NCBI GenBank assembly: GCA_902459845.2
Contig: CABPSV020000050.1
Span: 25,125 to 38,911, forward strand
Source of the DNA: Hepatocystis sp. ex Piliocolobus tephrosceles
Taxonomy: Eukaryota; Apicomplexa; Aconoidasida; Haemosporida; Plasmodiidae
DNA: 13,787 nt
Reading direction: 5' to 3'
Shown here: positions 9,070 through 13,787 of the stretch, piece after piece
How the letters are laid out: each line of letters starts with the position of its first letter
How positions within the stretch are numbered: the stretch's first letter is position 1
Notes under the pieces: generated by a model
The model's database searches: none
What the model was told of the DNA's origin: nothing
Seen by the model: the letters and a program-made list of their open reading frames with translations, nothing else
Program-made: the position numbers and the translations under genes

Positions 9070-9070
9070 T

Positions 9071-9150
9071 TTATGTTTTTTATAATTTATGTTTTTTATA
9101 ATTTATGTTTTTTATAATTTATGTTTTTTATAATTTATGTTTTTTATGAT
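9071..9150. repeat. 16-bp tandem array at the SEC12 stop codon, 5 copies
   Basis: Five units of TTATGTTTTTTATAAT start at 9071, 9087, 9103, 9119 and 9135; the last has one change. The TTATAAT that includes the SEC12 stop codon matches the end of a unit, so the array abuts the stop codon itself and probably grew out of it. Confidence 0.95.
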
Positions 9151-9277
9151 TTAGTTTATTATTGCTATTATTGTTATTGTTATTTTATTTTTAATGGTTT
9201 TAAAATGTAGTTGAATGATAAGCGCACATTGAGGAGACCAGAAAAATTAAAAATTGGGATAAACATAATCACAAACA

Positions 9278-9365
9278 AATAAATAACGAATAAATAACGA
9301 ATAAATAACGAATATATAACAAATTTATAACAAATGTATAACAAATATGTAATGAATAAATAAAG
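9278..9365. repeat. 11-bp tandem array, 8 copies, decaying rightward
   Basis: Three identical AATAAATAACG units (9278, 9289, 9300) are followed by five diverging 11-bp units (9311, 9322, 9333, 9344, 9355) that keep exact spacing. Confidence 0.9.
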
Positions 9366-9478
9366 TAATTTGCACAATAATTGGCAAATAAAGTCAAAAA
9401 ATATACAAAACATGTTTTTAAAATCATACATATATACGTACATACGTACAATATTAAAGTCGGCTCTCTGGATATTTT

Positions 9479-9603
9479 TTATAAAAAAACTAATTCATCC
9501 TCAGCAATAGGATTTGCATGTATTGTGACAGAATTTAGTATAATGTCCTTTATTGGTTTGTTTTTATCTCCTACAGGCTCTATATATTTTAAAACAACCA
9601 CGT

Positions 9604-9646
<43 letters not shown>

Positions 9647-9782
9647 ACATTAAGTATAAATGGTTTTTTTTTTATTTTTTTTTGTTTCATCTATGTTTGT
9701 TAAGTTTGCATTTTTTTAATTTACTTATAAAAATAATACCATTTTCAAGAGTAGATAATACATCCATACCGTCAATTACCCT

Positions 9783-9816
<34 letters not shown>

Positions 9817-10436
9817 TGTAATAAAAAAAAATAGTATTTAAATAAATTAATCATTTTATTAAAGTTATATTCACATATGTTGAACATATTGTGTGACATA
9901 TAAATACGTAAACAATACATACATACATACACATATATAGATATATATATAAGCGTCTATATATATATATATATAGGTACAACAATATTATCAACTTTTC
10001 TTATTTAGTAATATATGCATTGATTTCTTTTTACTTTACTCATTTATTTTATTCTTTTTAATCATATTATGACAATATGTATTTATACAAATTCATGAAA
10101 AAACTAAAATGTTTACTCTTCAATCATTACATGTTTGCAATTTGATTAATAAGTTTACGCATTTATGTATTTATTTTTATGCATCTATTTTTATGTATCC
10201 ATTGTTATGCATGTATTTTTTATGCAATATTTTTATATGCAATTATTTTTTTGTTCAGTTATGTTCTATTTTTTTTTTTTTTTTTGTTACTTGCCAAAAA
10301 CAGGATAACTTCCATTAAGATGTGGCTGTTTTGAATACGTTATAAAAAATTGAGATCCGTTTGTATTGGGTTTTCCCCTATTCGCCATGGATACAATTCC
10401 TCTTCTGTCATGCTGCAAATGTGTTTTATACATACA

Positions 10437-10483
<47 letters not shown>

Positions 10484-10557
10484 CTTTGTTAAAAAAAAAT
10501 ACTACTAATAGCGTTCTAACTCGATTTTATATAGTTGGTAAAGTCCCTATATATTTA

Positions 10558-10594
<37 letters not shown>

Positions 10595-10715
10595 CAAACC
10601 TTTAATGTTAAATTAAACTCATCATCCATATATTTACCATAAATACTTTCTCCTCCTTTTCCAGTATTTGTTGGGTCTCCTCCTTGTATGGCAAAACCTT
10701 TTATATTTCTTTTGA

Positions 10716-10749
<34 letters not shown>

Positions 10750-11140
10750 TAGTTAACATATAATGTATATGTACTATTAAAAAGAATACATACATGGAGG
10801 TAAAACTGGGTGGAAATATATATACACATATGTTTTTAAGATTGTCGTTTTTTTCGTACCTGTGAAACTTTGTATTGTCATAGTACCCTGATGCACATAA
10901 GGCTAAAAAATTCTACAATATAAAATATGGCAATAAGAAATAATATTGTTGTGAAATATAATACTTTTAACCTTTAACGTATATATATATATATATATGC
11001 ATCATATCTTTTTTTTTTTTTTTTTATAACTCCATGATAAATTTTTTTTTTCTCTCATTTACTTTACATGTTTTGGGGACCTCATGACAAAAAAGCTCGA
11101 TTTTTATATCACCATAGTTTGTATGTAAAGTTAAAGACAT
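9479..11140 (-). CDS. Cyclophilin-type peptidyl-prolyl isomerase, PPIL3-like, six exons
   Basis: Exons on the minus strand, 5' to 3': 11063-11140, 10860-10912, 10600-10708, 10291-10412, 9740-9780, 9479-9579. All five introns are GT-AG and frame is kept throughout, giving 504 nt and 167 residues, close to the roughly 160 of human PPIL3. Cyclophilins catalyse cis-trans isomerisation of X-Pro bonds. Conserved blocks: [17 protein letters not shown] at the start, [17 protein letters not shown] (21-37), [21 protein letters not shown] (42-62, catalytic Arg at 44, Phe at 49, Gln at 52), [20 protein letters not shown] (85-104), [12 protein letters not shown], and ITIHANP-like tail (VTIHANP). The pattern of an N-terminal [16 protein letters not shown] plus NIKGF is that of the PPIL3 branch, whose animal members sit in spliceosomes; a splicing role here is inference. 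The CypA Trp121 position is His111. I recall a Plasmodium cyclophilin at this locus but am not certain of its standard name. It shares a divergent promoter region with PDX2. Confidence 0.93.
9781..10290 (-). other. Fourth intron of the cyclophilin gene, 510 bp
   Basis: It is much longer than the other four introns (150, 151, 187 and 160 bp). In gene sense it starts GTAAC then a run of A, and ends with a 29-nt A tract (plus strand T at 9786-9814) followed by TTTAG. It holds (TA)n tracts near 9940-9975 and no open frame that looks coding. Confidence 0.85.
10438..10480. repeat. (TA)n microsatellite in the third cyclophilin intron
   Basis: About 21 TA units. Together with the poly-T at 10561-10594 (poly-A in gene sense, right after the GTTTG donor) it makes up roughly 40 percent of the 187-bp intron. 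Confidence 0.9.
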
Positions 11141-11410
11141 TTTAAAAAACAAAAGCAAATAAATAGTAATAATAATAAAAAAAAATAATAATAGTTAAAT
11201 AATTGAATAAATAAGGTTTGAGTTTGAGCTGTTGAGGTATTTGTACTTTTTCATGAGAAATTAGAACAATATTATTGTATTGCTATTCTTTAGAATTTTT
11301 GTTTTGTGTTTTATTATAATTAAAATATTCCCACGTTCTTTTATTTTCTGAAGTGTTGACTTATCTCAAGCAAATAATAAACAAAAAAGTACCGTTCTTT
11401 TTTTAAATGA

Positions 11411-11411
11411 A

Positions 11412-11440
<29 letters not shown>
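11411..11440. repeat. (ATAC)n microsatellite
   Basis: About 7.5 perfect copies of ATAC within the divergent spacer, followed by ATATATT. Confidence 0.9.
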
Positions 11441-11444
<4 letters not shown>

Positions 11445-11712
11445 TAATAATCATTTATTTTAATTTGTTTTAAAATTTTAATCGTACGGAAACAGAACAA
11501 ACACAACTGTTTTGTGTTTATTGTATATTAATTTTTTTCAAAAAGTTTTTATATAGTGCTTAAAACTATATACATATAAATTACATAAGGCGTGTGTCGA
11601 TTCGCTTTTAACTGTACTGTTTGTCTATGTTATACTCATCACTTTTGCACGTGAGGAGTTAAAATTATTTAAAATAATTATGTTTGTTTATGTATATATA
11701 TATATATATGTA

Positions 11713-11870
11713 TTAACTTATCAATTTGTTAATTTATTTATTAATTTATTTATTAGTTTATTTATTAATTTATTTATTAGTATATTTATTAATTTATTCT
11801 TTAATTTATTTATTAGTTTATTTATTTGTTTATTTACCAGTTAATTAATTAATTAATTTATTTACCCTTT
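11713..11870. repeat. TTTATTTATTAA-type degenerate array upstream of PDX2
   Basis: Alternating TTTATTTATTAA and TTTATTTATTAG-like units on a 4-bp base period, followed by AATT repeats. The array ends about 210 bases before the PDX2 start. Confidence 0.75.
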
Positions 11871-12079
11871 AACATAAATATGTAAAGTACATAGGAAAAT
11901 AAATACATTTTATTTATTTTTTTTTTTTCTTTTTTTAATGACATTATATTAATCATTATTGTATAAGCCATTTGCTACTACATTGAAGAATTATAAAAGT
12001 ATTTTTTTTTTATACCTAAAAATAGGCCAATAGCTTAAATTTAAAAAAAAAAAAATAATAAAAAAAAAAAAAACTACAA

Positions 12080-12184
12080 ATGGCAGAAATTACTATTGGC
12101 GTTTTAGCCCTACAAGGGAATTTCGAAAAACACATTTCTCATTTTCATAAATTGCAGCAACCATTATTAAAAGTGAAAGAAGTA

Positions 12185-12219
<35 letters not shown>

Positions 12220-12710
12220 GTGTAGATGTGAATTTATTGAAGCGAAATTTAATTGGTATATATATGTATATATATATATATATGTATATATGTACATGCG
12301 TGAAAACATGCCATTTTGTTTATCCGTTTTTGAAGGTTAGAAACAAAATCGATTTGATGACATGCGATGGTTTAGTAATACCTGGTGGAGAGTCAACGAC
12401 ATTAAGGAAATGTCTTGCTTATGATAATGACACTTTATATAAAGTAAAAATAAAAATAATAAAATACAAAAATTAATACATAGTTTAATATAAAAAGGAA
12501 TGCATATATTTTTTTTATTACTTAAGTATATATGTATATAAATATAGCTCAAATTGAAAAAGGTGCATGGACCTATGTTATATTTACGTATGTATATATA
12601 TGGACATTTTATTTTTATTAAATTTAAATAAATTTTTGTAGGCTTTGAAAGATTTCATTCATGTGGACAAAAAACCTGTTTGGGGCACATGCTGTGGTAG
12701 GCATTAAGAG

Positions 12711-12755
<45 letters not shown>

Positions 12756-13690
12756 CATGTACACATACAACCTTGGATATATTAATTAAATAATAAAACT
12801 TGTTATTGTTCGTTTGAGTATTTGCTCATTAAAAGATTATTACTTCCTAGACATTCCATATTTTTATTTTATTTATTTTTTTTTTTTTTATGCTAGGATG
12901 CATACTTTTATCAAATAATGTGGAACATAACAATAAACCAAACGAATTTAAAGACTCTTTTTCTTTGGGGGGTTTAAATATATCCATATGTAGAAATTAT
13001 TATGGCTCTCAAGTTTGATTAAAAAAAAAATAATTATTATTTATATTTTTATCTTTTTATATTTTTATATTCTTATATTTTTATATTTTTATATTTTTAT
13101 ATTTTTATATTTTTATATTCTTATATTCTTATATTTTTATATTCTTATATTCTTATATTTTTATATTCTTATATTTTTATATTCTTATATTTTTATATTC
13201 TTATATTCTTATATTTTTATATTCTTATATTCTTATATTTTTATATTCTTATATTCTTATATTCTTATATTTTTATATTCTTATATTTTTATATTCTTAT
13301 AGTTTATTTTTATTTTATTTATAACTTATGTTTTATGTTGAATATTCATTTTATACTTGTTTATGTGGTTATTATTTTCTTCTTGTGTGATCTTATTTTG
13401 TTTTGTTCAATTTTATTCAATTATATATCTATATGTACATGTATATGTATATATGTATTCACATTTTTGTGTGTAAATTCATTTATGCAGAATGACAGCT
13501 TTATATGTTCACTAAATATTAATTCGGATGATAGTAACGTTCTTAAACAGAATTTAAAGGGAGTCTGCATAAGAGCACCTTACATAAAGCATATTTTATC
13601 TGATAATGTAATTTTTTATTTAAAAAAAAAAATAATAATAAAAAAATAAAGTTTTTTATAGGACAAAAAAAACGTAAAATTGTTCTACAC
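12080..13690 (+). CDS. PDX2: PDX2, glutaminase subunit of pyridoxal 5'-phosphate synthase (C-terminal end outside window)
   Basis: Visible exons: 12080-12181, 12336-12443, 12642-12696, 12897-13012, 13491-13607, 13662-13690. All introns are GT-AG and frame is kept, giving about 176 residues; some 45 more, including the catalytic His-Glu pair (HPEL region), should follow beyond the window. PDX2 hydrolyses glutamine and passes ammonia to PDX1, which makes PLP; no PDX1 gene is nearby. Seen: MAEITIGVLALQGNFEKH at the start, glutamine-binding PGGEST (50-55, Glu53), the nucleophile Cys87 in WGTCCGC (84-90), FSLGGLNISICRNYYGSQND (residues about 110-129) and CIRAPYI (153-159). Residue 88 after the catalytic Cys is Cys where Ala is usual. 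Exon 6 is only 29 nt; I accept it because KNVKLFYT continues the family pattern after the APYI block. The intron 4 and cyclophilin exon 3 donors are both the less common GTTTGA. The exon 6 donor is the least certain boundary. Confidence 0.92.
13013..13490 (+). other. Fourth intron of PDX2, 478 bp, largely an octamer array
   Basis: The donor is GTTTGA and the acceptor TTTATGCAG. More than half of the intron is the TATTYTTA array. The plus-strand open frame through it (Tyr/Ile/Phe/Leu only) is a composition artefact. Confidence 0.88.
13038..13302 (+). repeat. 8-bp tandem array TATTYTTA in PDX2 intron 4, about 33 copies
   Basis: Two octamer forms, TATTTTTA and TATTCTTA, alternate irregularly with almost no length slippage. 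The T form dominates the left end and the C form becomes frequent to the right. Confidence 0.92.
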
Positions 13691-13787
13691 GTAATGCGTA
13701 TATATGTATACCATTATGAGTAACACACATGTATTTTTTTAGTCCTATAAAAAACTTTAATTTTTTATTATTATTTTTTTTTAAATA
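13617..13787. repeat. Inverted repeat around PDX2 exon 6, right arm cut by the window end
   Basis: The left arm 13617-13664 and the right arm 13742-13787 are reverse complements with one mismatch (13646 against 13760) and a 2-nt difference in an A/T run. The innermost 14 bp (GTTTTTTATAGGAC at 13651-13664 and its complement at 13742-13755) are perfect and include the intron 5 acceptor. The loop is 77 nt and holds most of exon 6 and its donor. Confidence 0.9.

Larger units (their letters stand above)
9070..9478. other. Convergent spacer between SEC12 and the cyclophilin gene
   Basis: About 410 bp shared by two 3' ends. It is mostly two tandem arrays (9071-9150 and 9278-9365) with A/T-rich filler between them. 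Open frames on the minus strand here (9180-9451) are produced by the 11-bp array and have no coding character. Confidence 0.85.
11141..12079. other. Divergent promoter region between the cyclophilin gene and PDX2
   Basis: A 939-bp head-to-head spacer that must carry both promoters. It holds an (ATAC)n tract (11411-11440), a (TA)n tract (11694-11709), a TTTATTTATTAA-type array (11713-11840), an AATT run (11842-11858) and an A-rich leader directly before the PDX2 ATG. A CACGTG palindrome at 11648-11653 inside TTTGCACGTGAGG stands out from the background but I cannot assign it to a known factor. No gene is seen. Confidence 0.75.

Noticed and set aside
9381..9647. Plus-strand open frame opposite the cyclophilin last exon
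   Set aside because: It is antisense to exon 6 (9479-9579) and runs into a (TA)n tract.
12228..12476. Plus-strand open frame through the second PDX2 exon
   Set aside because: Its N-terminal half is the (TA)-rich intron 1; only 12336-12443 is coding, as part of PDX2.
13335..13649. Read-through of PDX2 exon 5 into downstream sequence
   Set aside because: It would end the protein with a Lys/Ile string before the expected NVKLFYT continuation; splicing at 13608/13661 restores family similarity.
13741..13787. Final exon of PDX2 starting after the TAG at 13739-13741
   Set aside because: Its translation (T-P-I-K-N-F then Leu/Phe) does not match the expected conserved C-terminal region, and the segment is the reverse complement of intron 5.

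Overview
The window is nuclear DNA of a malaria parasite (Plasmodium). Non-coding DNA is almost pure A/T and full of long homopolymers, (TA)n tracts and short-period minisatellites. Coding DNA is A/T-biased at third positions, and two of the five genes are cut by several short GT-AG introns. The encoded proteins are parasite-type versions of eukaryotic housekeeping families. From memory, the same five genes are neighbours in the same order on P. falciparum chromosome 11. The PDX2 protein here is clearly diverged from the P. falciparum one I remember, so I favour another Plasmodium species. I cannot name it from sequence alone.

Layout, left to right. (1) 1-963 (+): 3' end of STT3, the catalytic subunit of oligosaccharyltransferase; the 5' part lies outside the window. 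(2) 964-2357: gene-free tail-to-tail spacer with a 48-nt T tract, a 51-nt A tract and a 23-bp minisatellite. (3) 2358-3725 (-): folate/biopterin transporter FT2, single exon. (4) 3726-7800: a head-to-head, gene-free region of about 4.1 kb with an 81-nt T tract, a 24-bp minisatellite and, directly before the next gene, an 8-bp and then a 10-bp tandem array. (5) 7801-9069 (+): SEC12, the ER membrane exchange factor for Sar1, single exon. (6) 9070-9478: convergent spacer with 16-bp and 11-bp tandem arrays. (7) 9479-11140 (-): a six-exon PPIL3-type cyclophilin, assembled here by hand; its exons are too short to stand out as open frames. (8) 11141-12079: divergent promoter spacer. (9) 12080 to the window end (+): PDX2, the glutaminase subunit of PLP synthase, with six exons visible and the C-terminal end outside the window.

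These are independent eukaryotic genes, not an operon. Two act at the ER (STT3 in N-glycosylation, SEC12 in COPII vesicle budding) and two concern cofactors (FT2 for folates or pterins, PDX2 for vitamin B6). I found no novel multi-gene system. The observations most worth checking are a near-perfect 46-48 bp inverted repeat that covers the 3' splice site before PDX2 exon 6 and runs to the window end, the 10-bp repeat immediately upstream of SEC12, a C-terminal IDEL on SEC12, an unusual Cys after the catalytic Cys of PDX2, and a cyclophilin splice acceptor preceded by poly-A instead of a pyrimidine tract.
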